The position numbers were made by a program, and so were the translations under genes. A model generated the notes under the pieces. It did not search any database. It was given only the letters and a program-made list of their open reading frames with translations, and was not told the DNA's origin. DNA of 64,000 nt, taken from the NCBI GenBank assembly GCA_037013685.1, contig CM072919.1, positions 47,070,616 through 47,134,615 of the forward strand, given 5' to 3'. Source of the stretch: Acridotheres tristis. Lineage: Eukaryota > Chordata > Aves > Passeriformes > Sturnidae. Position 1 is the stretch's first letter, and the number at the start of each line of letters is the position of its first letter. Positions 49,886 to 60,585 of the stretch are shown piece by piece.

Positions 49886-51535
49886 GGACATCAACTGGGA
49901 ATGCGTCAAAATGTGGATTTTTACTTTTTACTATCCATGCAGTTAAATATGAATTCTAATTTTAAGATGCATGTGAAAACATAAACTCTTTCAAAGACAT
50001 AGGCAAATAAGTATGAATAATTAGACAGCAGATACTATGATATAGGCTCTAGCAGAAAATTTGGTGCAGCCATTAAAACAGGCAAAAATTTGGGGCATTA
50101 TTTTTCTCCTCCTCCTCTCTGTTGATGTCTCTCTACCTCCAAATTTTATGACTCAAATCTCAAATTTACCTTTTTACAAACCACTTTTGGATGCATTGAG
50201 TTCAAGATATTAAAGATGAGGTAAAAAAAATCATTAAAAGATGCTTTCTGAGAACAAGTGAAAAAAGGAAGCAATATATTGAACACTTCCAAATTCAAAC
50301 AGCATTTACCTCTTCATTACCAAGATTCTTCTCAGTTTCCCTGAATGCTATGCAATGCTTTCTCAGTACATTAAATGTACTTGCAGGTATCTATCTTGGC
50401 CTGGTGCAAATTGTTCAAAGTTGTTGAAGAGCTGAAAGTAAGACAAAGCCTTTCTGCATGAAAAAGAAACCATAGATAATTTCTCAAATGATTTGTCATT
50501 GTCGTCTATCAGCTTGTCTTCTGTATCTCTAGCTAAATGCCTGTATGAGACTTTCATGATATACTTCACTCACGCTATTTGAAGGAGCTGTCTGACATAT
50601 TTCAAAGGTTATTCAACTATTTTTATGGTACTTACTGCACAAGGAATTAATCTCCTTCTGTAGTTACATAAAAAAAGAGAGGACAATGCAGCTTCTCTTG
50701 TAAAATGAAAATATGCAGGGAATCCAGAGGTGTGCTAGTAATGTTTGACATTAGGAATGTTTTCTATAACAGAAAATGGAAAGAAATTGTGTGCCAGCTA
50801 GGCAGAGATTTTAGATGTGATAACACTTTCAGTGTTTAGCATGCAGTTACAAGTACCCAAACACAGTTGAAGAACATTCTTCAGGTCTAGGTAGGGCTAA
50901 AGCATCTATTAAAAACTTTTACATTACTTATCATTAATATTAACTGCCTTGTCCTTCATGTACTATGGAAACATACATATGTCATCAAAGAAACCAGATG
51001 AATTAGGGTAAATCTGCAATACAGGAATTGTGGAGATGACATGCTGGCTGTCTCTATAACACCAAATAAAATTCTTTACATGATTGAATATGTTAGAAAG
51101 GTCTTTACACTATATTCTCTTTTGGAACTAAGCAAGTGTGAATCTTCCACTTTGAAGAACACTAGAAAACGCCAAGTGTAAGTGAGGAGGAACTAGTCAT
51201 AAATTTCCAAAGAAAAACAGTGTTGAAATATTTCAGTTTGCTTTTGTGAGAGTTAATATTTATTTTTAGGTTTTTTATTTATTTCAAACACAATAATGTG
51301 TGTTGCTCTCCACTTGTTTGAAGCACTTAAGTGAAAAATGACAGTCTTGGGCAATCGTGTCATACTTAATCATACTGAGAAACCATGTAGTTGAAAACCT
51401 CACTACTTTTTTTCTGTTGTTGGTATTTTGTTTTGGTTTTTTGGTGTTTTGGGCTTTTTTTACTCAGAATTGCTATTTACAATAATACATTAAATATTGT
51501 CATGTTTTTGCAAGTTTCTGTTTAATGTATCTTAT
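49886..51535. other. Non-coding DNA
   Basis: AT-rich and unique-looking between a CR1 fragment and an LTR. It contains a T/G-rich tract at 51,407-51,461. No gene is recognised. Confidence 0.5.
51407..51461 (+). repeat. T/G-rich low-complexity tract
   Basis: TTTTGTTTTGG, GGTTTTTTGG, TGTTTTGGG words. Same class as the 7.0-kb tract. Confidence 0.7.
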
Positions 51536-52547
51536 TGGGTTTGTATGGCCAGGTTCTGGTAGCAGAGGGTACTAAAGGGTGGGTTCTGTGAGAATATGCC
51601 AGAAGCTTGCTCTATGTCTGGCAGGGCCAATCTCTGGTGGCTCCAAGATGGATGCACCACTAGCCAAGGCTGGGACACTTAGAGATGGTGGTAATGCCTC
51701 AGTGATAATGTATTTAGGATGAAAATAAAAAGTGATTGTGCAGATGTAATTGTGGCCAGAGAAGAGCAGAGAGAGAACACGTGAGAGGAACAACTGTGCA
51801 GACACCAAGGTCAGTGCAGAAGGAGGGACAGGAGGTGCTCCAGCAGGTGCTGCAGCTGAGATGCCCCTGTGGCCTGTGGTGCACACCATGGTGAAGCAGC
51901 TGCAGCCCATGGAGGATCACAGGGATGCAGAGATCCACCTGAAGCCTGTGGAGGAGACCCACACCCCAGCAGGTGGATGCCTGAGAGGAGGCTGTAACCC
52001 CATGGGAGGCCTGGGCTGGAGCAGGGTCCTGGCAGGGACCTGCAGACCTGGGGAGACACGAGCCCACACCAGGACTTGTGATCCCATGGGGTCCATGCTG
52101 GAGCAGCCTGTCCTTGAAGGACTGCACCCCGTGGAAAAGTGACCCACTTTGCAGCAGTTGGTGCAGGACTGTTGTCCATGTGAGAGCGGACTCTTACATT
52201 TCACGGAGAACTGTCTCCCATGGCAGGGACCCCATGGAGCAGGGGAAGGAGTTCCCTTCCTGAGCATGAGAAACAACAGGAGATGAACCGACCATAACCC
52301 CCATTCCCTGTCTCCATGTGCTGCTGGGGGGAAGGAGTAGAGCTGGGAAGGAGTAGAGCTGGGAAGGAGATTGAGGTGAGGGGGAAGGTGCTTCTTAAGG
52401 TCTTATATTATTTCCTTTTATCCTGCTCTGATTTTTTTTAGTAATAAATTCAATTAATATCTCTCATCAAAGCCTGTTTTCCCCCGATGGTCTCTGATGG
52501 CTTTGGTGGGTGTCTGGCATCCAGCCAGGGCCAACCCACCACACACA
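51536..52547 (+). mobile_element. Solo LTR of a second avian endogenous retrovirus family, plus orientation
   Basis: The start (TGGGTTTGTATGGCCAGG), the middle and the end (GGCATCCAGCCAGGGCCAA, then CCCACCACA) match an LTR family I recognise as widespread in bird genomes. The middle contains AGACACCAAGGTCAGTGCAG, followed by a degenerate series of CCCATGG/CCCGTGG-containing units. An AATAAA polyadenylation signal lies at 52,443-52,448. Exact edges are uncertain; using TG at 51,536 and CA at 52,547 gives imperfect 5-bp flanks (CTTAT/CTTTT). No internal retroviral genes are seen. It includes a short duplication of GGAAGGAGTAGAGCT around 52,333-52,370. Confidence 0.8.
52443..52448 (+). promoter_or_regulatory. 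LTR polyadenylation signal AATAAA
   Basis: AATAAA in the 3' part of the LTR, downstream of a TTTTATCCTGCTCTG-type segment. The position fits the R region. Confidence 0.6.
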
Positions 52548-53992
52548 CTTTTTCTGGATTTCATCACCACTAACAACTAGCCACTATAATGGAAGATTAT
52601 AATATTTAGTTGATTTTGACAGCATACAAGAGAGATGCTACGTTTTCAGATTCTATTAACCCATTCAACTGAGGCTACACTGTCAGTCTTTCTGACTTGT
52701 TTCTAGTAAGGGTTAGTGACACATTCAGTATCCTTTCAAGAAAGAAGAGAGGACTTTAGAGAGAAAGCCTGGCATAACATATCATTTAAAACATTCTTTA
52801 TTTATTTCTAACACAAATTCTTACTAGTAAACCAACAATGCTGTTGTAACAATGTTGTTAATTTAATCAAGGGGAAATCATTACTGTCATGTTGCTCTAT
52901 TTTCCTGTTATCTACATCCTTTTGGATAGTGTGTTTTTTTCTTTCTCTACTCTCCAATTCCACTGGTTTCTTCCCTATCAATTTCTTTGGAAAGGGCTAT
53001 TAAACATATAGACAAATTTATTCAAGCCTCAGGACTTCAATTCATTTGTCATTTCATAACTGCATCTATACACTGGGCCTTATTATATGCTCTGAAGTTA
53101 CCTACAGACCAGGAATGCATTTTTCACCTTTATATTTTGGCCAAACTCCTTTCCTTGTATTTATGAGCTTTAGTAGACCAAATAATTTCTCTATTTTATT
53201 CAATTTCTATGAAAAATAATATTTTTCGTCAAAATTTAATTTATTTCTATTTCTTAGTAAGCTAAACAAGGATTGTTTTACCAAGATGTTTCCCTTGCCT
53301 TCAAACATTTAACAAGTTTCTTCCCACATTTACATTTCTCATTTCTTTGTAAGTATTTTTAGAGGTATATGTAGTGTAGTGGCATCAGTTTCGCAAAAAC
53401 TCTGCATCATTGATTATGATTCTATTTACATGCTTCAGAAAATTAGATGCATTGCTGTTAGTATGGAAGTGCAGATTTATTTTGAATTGCTGGAAGCAGC
53501 TTAACAGAATAAAACTCATGAATGTGACACTGTTTTTATGATCTCTGTTTATCATCCTTTAACAGCAGCCCGGAATGAAAACCAGTTCTGGGTGGGGTGA
53601 ACTCCTCAGCTCTGCCTATGAACCAGCAGACTGCAGAGGTGAAAAATAGCATGGAGAGTAAAAGATGGGGGATGAAAAACTCCACAAATCTTCAGACCGT
53701 TCTGACAGCCTAAGCAGATACCAGGAACTGCGTTTTGATCCCTTCTTACAACCAATCACATATTTCTCACGTAAATTCGTCTAATTGTAAGATCACCTGC
53801 ATTGAATTACTAGGAAAGATTTCTGGATTTTTGCAGCTGCAACATAAGAGAAGCTGGTCAGGAAATACAGCTTGATTTTTTTTTGTTTTCTTTTTAAGAT
53901 GTCAGAAATATATTAAGCATATCCACACAGGAGCTTATACAAAATATTTTGACTGGTAAATCAGTATTTCGGAAATATACTTTGTATGAATG
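52548..53992. other. Non-coding DNA between two LTRs
   Basis: AT-rich (especially 52,800-53,400). No gene or retroviral internal region is recognised. Confidence 0.5.
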
Positions 53993-54356
53993 TGTTGGGG
54001 TTTAGGATTCTTCCTTTTGCTTCTTTCTCTCAGGGAATTTTCTCCCAGATGTTTTGCTAGCAGATGATAACGACCGGGTACTTGAGAGAGACGAAAGAAA
54101 TGGCCACAGCTCAGGGGAGGAATCCAGCTGGTTCTCTCCCTTTCTGCCGGGTGTTTCTCAGGAAAGGGCAGAGATAACGGAAGAACTGGGCTGGGAAAAG
54201 GGGTCGAGTGCAGCTCCTACCTTTCGGCCTTTGGAAGGGAGAGAGGCTGTGGTCCCTGTGAGGAGGATTCACCACCACTGCTGGGCTCCGTTTCCTGCTG
54301 ACTTTCCTCTACCCTTGCTGCTTCCGAGGGACCTGCAGGGGCACCGGGATCGGCTG

Positions 54357-54612
54357 CCCCAGGGTTTATGAACCAAAGCCTCTCTGCCATCCCTTCCCAC
54401 CTGGGCACTGGGACCGACACTGCCCCAGGGTTTATGAACCAAAGCCTCTCTCCCATCCCTTCCCGCCTGGGCACTGGGACCGACACTGACCCAGGGTTTA
54501 TGAACCAAGGCCTCTCTCCCATCCCTTCCCGCCTGGGCACTGGGACCGACACTGCCCCAGGGTTTATGAACCAAGGCCTCTCTCCCATCCCTTCCCGCCT
54601 GGGCCCGGCCGC
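54357..54612 (+). repeat. 66-bp tandem repeat (about 4 copies) inside the LTR
   Basis: The segment beginning CCCAGGGTTTATGAACC recurs at 54,357, 54,423, 54,489 and 54,555, an exact 66-bp period with few substitutions. Because 66 is a multiple of 3, all frames repeat as 22-residue blocks, which explains the apparent repetitive ORFs on both strands. Confidence 0.95.
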
Positions 54613-54775
54613 CATCACCGCGTGCTGCCCGAGCCCAGCGCACAGCGCCCCCTGCCGGCGCGGGGGAGTCACCGCCCCCGCCCTGCCCGGGCAGCAGCAG
54701 CGCCCCGTGCTGGCCGTGCCCGGAACTGCACCGAGGGAAAGTGCTGAAACAGCGGGAAGAGACGGTTTGTAGGGT

Positions 54776-54912
54776 TTTCCGGGGTGGGGGGGGGTTGGTT
54801 GTTTGTTTGGGATTTTTTTGCCTTTTGTTTGTTTGTTTGTTTGTTTGTTTGTTTTTTGGTTGGTTGGTTGGGGTTTTTTTGTTGTTTTTGGGGGGTTTTT
54901 TTTGTTGTTGTT
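54776..54912 (+). repeat. T/G-rich tract with (GTTT)n core
   Basis: G9-type runs, about eight GTTT units, (GGTT)n and T/G homopolymers. It lies within the LTR, just before the polyadenylation signal. Confidence 0.85.
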
Positions 54913-54927
54913 ATACACATTTATACC

Positions 54928-54933
54928 AGTAAA
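54928..54933 (+). promoter_or_regulatory. LTR polyadenylation signal variant AGTAAA
   Basis: In the context CCAGTAAAGAATTGTTATT, homologous to the signal in the 44-kb LTR. Confidence 0.55.
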
Positions 54934-55063
54934 GAATTGTTATTACTTTTCCCATGTCTGCATGAAAGCGCATTAATTTCAGAATTACAATAATTCAGAG
55001 GGAGGTCGGTCGTATTCTACATTCCAAGGGATGTTCACCTGTCTTTCAAACCAAGACAGAAGG

Positions 55064-56345
55064 CTTAGCTTTTTTGCTCTTAACTGGAAATAATAAAAGC
55101 AGAAACTTGGGTGAGATGTAGACAAGAAAATGTTTTCAGACCTAATTGGAAGAGAGGAACATATAATAATAATTTCCCTCTTAATACTTTGAGAGAACTG
55201 TATTAAGTCAGAATCTTCTTGTGTCTTGCATTTCTTTTGTGTCAAACTAAGCAGGAATTGTATGGCCTTCTTCTTGATAACAACCAGAGAAGAATCTCTA
55301 ACTACTCTTTCCTTACCAGATTCCTGGGCTTCAGCATTCCTTTCATCTCCCTGTGTGTGTGTATTCCCCCACTAGTGGTTTCCAATTTGCAGAAATGCTC
55401 ACCCCAAGGATACCATCTGCACAGGATTAGCAGTTTGGGAAGACTGCTAATGCAAGACACTTCGACTATTGTTTTCTCTGTGCATTTGAGCAGCAGTATC
55501 TAAAGGCAGTCCTTACACTCTAGATAGTAATTACAGACCTTAGTATAGGAGACCTTTTAAAGCAGATCTGAATAATATAATATTATAGAAAATAGATGGC
55601 AAACTTATTCTGGACAAGTTTATTCACAATGGGTATTATGTAGGATTATGTCTACAGCTGCTAAGTATTGATGTGCAAAATTACTGCAGAACCACATCAT
55701 GTTTATGTGTAAAAAATAAAAAATATGGAGAATTTTTTTCCTCTTTCTGTACTGAAACCTGTAGAAATAAGTAAACAGTTATCCAGTCCTAGAACCAAAA
55801 TAGTTGAAAGAGAGAGGAGATGCACACAGCCTGAGGCAGTGCACGGCTAAATGCAGGCAGGAGTTATAAACTTAGGGAATTTTTTAAAGTGCTTTTCAAC
55901 TAGATTCCTGTTGTCTGAGCATCCACAAGAAAAATAGAAAAGCTATATAAAATTTTACAGAATGTTAAGAAGATAAAGACGAAGGCCAAATGGAAAAGAA
56001 TTGCTGATGCTATTCTAAAATACCGCCAGAAGAGATGAAAAATAGTAACTATTTCTGATGTCGTCTGTAACACAAGTTCTCAAGGTTTACAGTGAATACA
56101 CAAGAGAGATGTGATAACAGGAAAAAATGAAAATAAAAAGAATAATCTTGATAACGGAGATTCAGAAATGTGTATTATTTTATCAATATTTTCTCCTTCA
56201 GGGCAATCTTTTTAACAAGTAGGTGTGCATCCTCTACATGAACATAAGTTTATGTACATAAAACATGAACAAAATATAAAATAAGAGGCTGTTGCTTCAA
56301 TCTGTAGACTGGAAAATGGTAGAGTGAAAAAGACATAGTGCAAGT
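55064..56345. other. Non-coding DNA
   Basis: AT-rich, with open frames up to 94 codons and no domain. No element is recognised until the CR1 relic. Confidence 0.5.
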
Positions 56346-56349
56346 TGTA

Positions 56350-57220
56350 CAGTCATTTTCCATATAAAGCATCTACAGACACCATCTTATGTAACGGGGT
56401 CCTGAGGGAACTAGCTGATGTTGTAACCAAGACATTTTCTATCACAACTGAAAAGCTTTGGCAGTCAAGTGAAGTTCCTAGTGACTGGAAAAAGAAAAAC
56501 ATTGCTCCCATGTCTAAAAAGCAGAGAAAGGAGGATACAGTGAACTACAGACTGGTGAGACTCAGCAGCTGGGCAAGATCATGGAGCAGATCCTATCAAA
56601 AGATGTGATAAGGCACATGAAAGACAAGGAGGTGATCTGAGGCAGCCAGCACAGCCCTTTACTAAGGGCACATCCTGTCTGACCAGTTTGGTGGGCTTCT
56701 ATTATGGAATGATGGCAACAGTCAACAAGTGATGGCTGATAGATGCTATCTCTCTAGACTTTTGTAAGGCCTTCAACATGGTCCCACATGACATCCTCAT
56801 CTCCAAATACAGAGTAGAGTAACGGACAATTCAGTGGACAAGGGGATGGATGGATGGATGGATGGATGGATGGATGGATGGATGGATGGATGGAGGAAGG
56901 ATGGATGGACAGACGCAGCCAGAGAGTTAGGATCAATGGTTCTGTATCCAGGTGGAAGATGGTGACAAGTGATGTCCCTTGAATCTCTGTCTTGGGACAA
57001 GTGCTCTTCAAAATCTTCGTCAATGGCATTGATGGTGTGACTGAGCACACCTTCAGCAGATATACAGATCACCTGAAGTTAACAGGTACTGTTGACACAA
57101 CAGAAAGATGGGATGCTATCCAGAGGGACCTAGACAAGCTTCAAAAATAGGCCCACAAGAACTGCAAGAAGCTCAAATACAAGGTCCTGCAGCTGGTTTG
57201 GGATAATCCCAGATATAAAT
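56350..57220 (+). mobile_element. CR1 LINE reverse-transcriptase relic with internal (TGGA)n
   Basis: Conceptual pieces match CR1 ORF2: VLRELADVV, SSEVPSDWKKKNIAPM, KEDTVNYRLV, then in shifted frames [15 protein letters not shown] and IFVNGIDGVTEHT, and WDAIQRDLDKL. Stops and frameshifts break it throughout. A (TGGA)n expansion at 56,841-56,908 interrupts it. The 3' end is truncated near 57,220, without CR1 terminal octamers. Confidence 0.88.
56841..56908 (+). repeat. (TGGA)n microsatellite inside CR1
   Basis: About 13 tandem GGAT/TGGA units, followed by GGAGGAAGG and a few more units. It sits where CR1 consensus copies already carry GGATGG-type sequence. Confidence 0.9.
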
Positions 57221-60200
57221 ATATTCTTCGGTGCAGAGACATTTATATGTAAGAAATGAAAATTTACATTTAAAAGTAAGAAAAGTTATCTCTCTCAAAA
57301 AGTGAGAAAATATTTTGAAGCAAGGTAACATCTATTCTTTGATAATAACTTAATCTCATGGGGAAAAAATAATACCAGATAACATAAGACAGATGAGCTG
57401 ACTTCTTTATTAAGTGGACCAAACCACCAGGATAAACTGTGTTAGGTAAAGGACTGGGCACACACGTGCATATGCACAGAGTTTCATGTTAGAATGCTGA
57501 GGATGCAGAAGAAGTGACACTGTCTAGTGGCTCCATGATGGGCTATGCCTGAGGGCCTGGCAGACTATGCTTTAACAGTTGAATTTTGAATGTTCTGTTT
57601 ATCATGGTGCCAAATGTCTACATACCAGTTTCCTTAAGCTCTTATTTCTGGGATATTTACCAGCCACATGCTATCTCAAATGGATCCACAATAGTATCAC
57701 ATTGGGCCTCTCCAGCTGTTTCAGGGGTTGTTCTCATGGCACTTTTTGATCCATGGTCCATACTATGGCTCATTCCACTCAGTTCTTGCTTGCTTGCTTG
57801 TCACCTGTGGCTTATTATTAAATGGTTGCAATAATTCTGCAGCATATAAAAAGTGCTTCGAGACAAAAATATCAAATATTTAGAAAAGAATGAAGATTTA
57901 AACACCTTATGAAAAGGATTTGCTTTCAGCTATTACAGGGTATTTTGCCGTCTCTATTGTCCACAAGTTTTGAGAATCTATTACAGCACAGAATATCCAA
58001 ATAATTTGGCATTGAGACTGTGCATTCCTTGGAAACCCTATGTTTTGTAATCCAGATGGGTTTAACTGTAAGGAATTCCCTTAGCTCTTTAGGAACAAAA
58101 AACTAGCTGATACAATTGCTGTCAGTAATGATGCTCTGAAAGGACCAAGGAATAAAGACAGCAAAGATTGGTTGCTAGAAGGGATTTTTCAGAGCTCATC
58201 AACAAAGCATTTCTACTTTGCACATTCACGATACTCTCAAGGAATGTGCTGACACTGTCATGCCTGGAGCAGAGCTTGTAAACCTTCCCTGCTATGGTGG
58301 TACGCTGGTGGAAGCAGAAGCCTGTATCCATGGAGCTCTGTCCCCACTCTTGTGTTATTGACTTATTTTTCTGCTCCAATAAGGACAAAAAAGTCTTAGT
58401 TTCTTTTCATCTGACTGTTTTGTTTTCTTTTTAATTAATTCTAAATGGTCAAAATGATAGCTAGGAATAGTGGAAGTCTAAGGAAAATGTGTCTCTGTAT
58501 GATGCTGGACAAAGACACATTTTACAAAGCATAGCCATTGATGATGATATTTGGCACTGATGATGACATCTCGGGTGGAGTTATGCAGGGACACATGACA
58601 GTGGTTTGCCACCATTAGTCCTGTACCTTCGACACCCTGAGTCTTTTCTGCCTAAACTATACCAAGTTGCCAGTGCCTGATTTTATTATTCTCTTGCTCC
58701 AAGCATTCTCCTTCTGCACATGGGCATAAGGTTGATGTGATTACAATCCAGTTACGTGGATGGTTTTCAGATTTCTCATGAAGAGTACTTATTTCAGCAT
58801 TTTTAAGAGGTATTTTCAGCTTTGCTGTTTACCAATATGAATAACTTCTGGAATGTCCCTGGAGAATGGAAATTTACTCCCAAAAACACTTATTGTTCCT
58901 TATTGTCTCACTTATATCTGGCATTCAGGTTACAAATTAATTAAATTCCTAGACAATATTAGTTTCCACATCTCAATTCACTTTTAGAGAAACAAAACAA
59001 AACACATTTGAAATTACCCTGCACTCATAGTGAGCACTGAGATAACAATTTCAAAACATATTTTGTTAAAAGAGGTTTTTAAGCACTCATTCCTCAAGGG
59101 CTCAAATATAAACTAGTTATAATTTTAAAAGATCTGCTACTAGAAGGAATCTCAATTAATATATGTGAAATATTCAGGAAATTTCAGATGAAAGATACTA
59201 TGAACTGTCAAAATATTCACATTCTGATATATTGTTCGAGAAATTTTGGCCTAAAGTAAGCAACTCTCCTTCTAGCTAAAGGCTGACAGATGGATTTTGG
59301 GACAAATACTGTGTGCTTTAATGAACAATTTCAGAAGCTATTCAGAATTTTCTTTCAATTTTATGTTTTCTGGAGGTGAGTATTTGCAATTCTATTATAA
59401 TATGGAGCAGAGGGGAGGGGAAAAAATCTTGGTTTAAGTGTGTGCCTGATTGAAATAACAAAATTTTGTGCTGGAATGATCTGTAGTGAGCTGACAGCTA
59501 AAAATATACAGGACAGATTGGTAATGTAAATGCTATTCAACTGTTTTACTGGATTTTTAAACCCTTAGGTGTGTTTTATTAACCAATTCTGAAGATCCGT
59601 ATAAAAAAACCCTGCCTACATTATGAAAATATGACAGATGAAAGTAGGGTGAGCTTGAGCTATTTCCTCAGCTTGGGCTTTTGTGGTTTTTGGGGAGCTT
59701 AAAATTCTAATAGTCAGGTTTTGATGATATTGATAAAGCATGTTTTCAATGCTGTCGTTGTGCAGTAGCCATTATCTAATCTACAGAAGTCTCTACGTCT
59801 GTTACCGATATCCTTTAAAAGTAAATTTCAGAAAGGCAGCGGATCTATTTGAAAGCTAGTAGCGCTATGAAATGTCAGGGTGCCCTCTACTGGCTCACAG
59901 TAGTAGCGCCAAACTGTAACAAAAATTATTTGTAATGCAGAGTGGTCCAAAATCTGAAAGATCGAGTGCTGCATTTAATTTCAAACATCTTGCCCTCGTT
60001 AAAAACAGGTTTACATCCCTCCCATGTCTAGGGCTGAATGCAGCTTGAAGAAACAGACTGGCTGCTGAGTGCATGTCAGAATGAGCCACAATCATAATGC
60101 ATCAACATCACGCAGCAACCAGGCTGCAAGGTTGTGCATCATCAATGCTTGAAAAAATGCTTTCCAGGGTATGAAGACAGAAACCAAGCATGTTCTGTTA

Positions 60201-60529
60201 AATTTTCTACATCTCATAAGAGCCTACAAGTTCAGCAAGGACTGTGAAATTCCTGCTCCTGCACGATCATTCCCTGCTCAAGTTCTCCACAGGAGCTGTG
60301 ACAAAAATGGGCTACTGACTTGTGTTAAGCTTAGAAAAAGATTGACAGTTGCACATTATCAAGAGGGAAACAAATATCAAGTAAACAGATGCCTCAGGTA
60401 CCAAGTGAAAAGCTTTTTGTGCAAAATCCAAATGTCTGCTCTGAAGGGGCAGAAGCTGATTGCTGACTGTCAGCATCCAGTGTCTGACACGGGGAAGAAG
60501 ATTTTAACACGTGTCTGTTCTACCAGTGT
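57221..60529. other. Non-coding DNA
   Basis: AT-rich, no exon or transposon recognised. Open frames are at most about 90 codons before the 60.5-kb repeat. Confidence 0.5.
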
Positions 60530-60585
60530 TTTAGTATTAGTATTAGTATTAGTATTAGTATTAGTATTAGTATTAGTATTAGTAT
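60530..60585 (+). repeat. (TTAGTA)n hexanucleotide microsatellite
   Basis: About nine uninterrupted TTAGTA/AGTATT units. It ends a 147-codon open frame (60,171-60,614) with an artefactual L-V repeat. Not telomeric TTAGGG. Confidence 0.95.

Larger units (their letters stand above)
53993..55058 (+). mobile_element. Solo LTR of the 44-kb family, plus orientation, expanded by internal repeats
   Basis: It starts TGTTGGGGTTTAGGATTC and ends TTTCAAACCAAGACA, matching both ends of the minus-strand LTR at 44,145-44,864. Flanks are GAATG (53,988-53,992) and GAAGG (55,059-55,063), a 5-bp target duplication with one mismatch. AGTAAA at 54,928-54,933 sits where the other copy has it. It is longer than its relative because of a 66-bp tandem repeat (54,357-54,612) and a T/G tract (54,776-54,912). 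Open frames of up to 233 codons inside it derive from that repeat and are not genes. Confidence 0.85.

Noticed and set aside
54217..54918. A 233-codon minus-strand frame with 22-residue repeats
   Set aside because: It lies wholly inside a solo LTR and is produced by the 66-bp tandem repeat.
44145..55058. A full-length provirus bounded by the two related LTRs
   Set aside because: The LTRs are in opposite orientation with separate flanks, and no gag, pol or env relic is seen between them.
60530..60585. Interstitial telomeric repeat
   Set aside because: The unit is TTAGTA, not TTAGGG.
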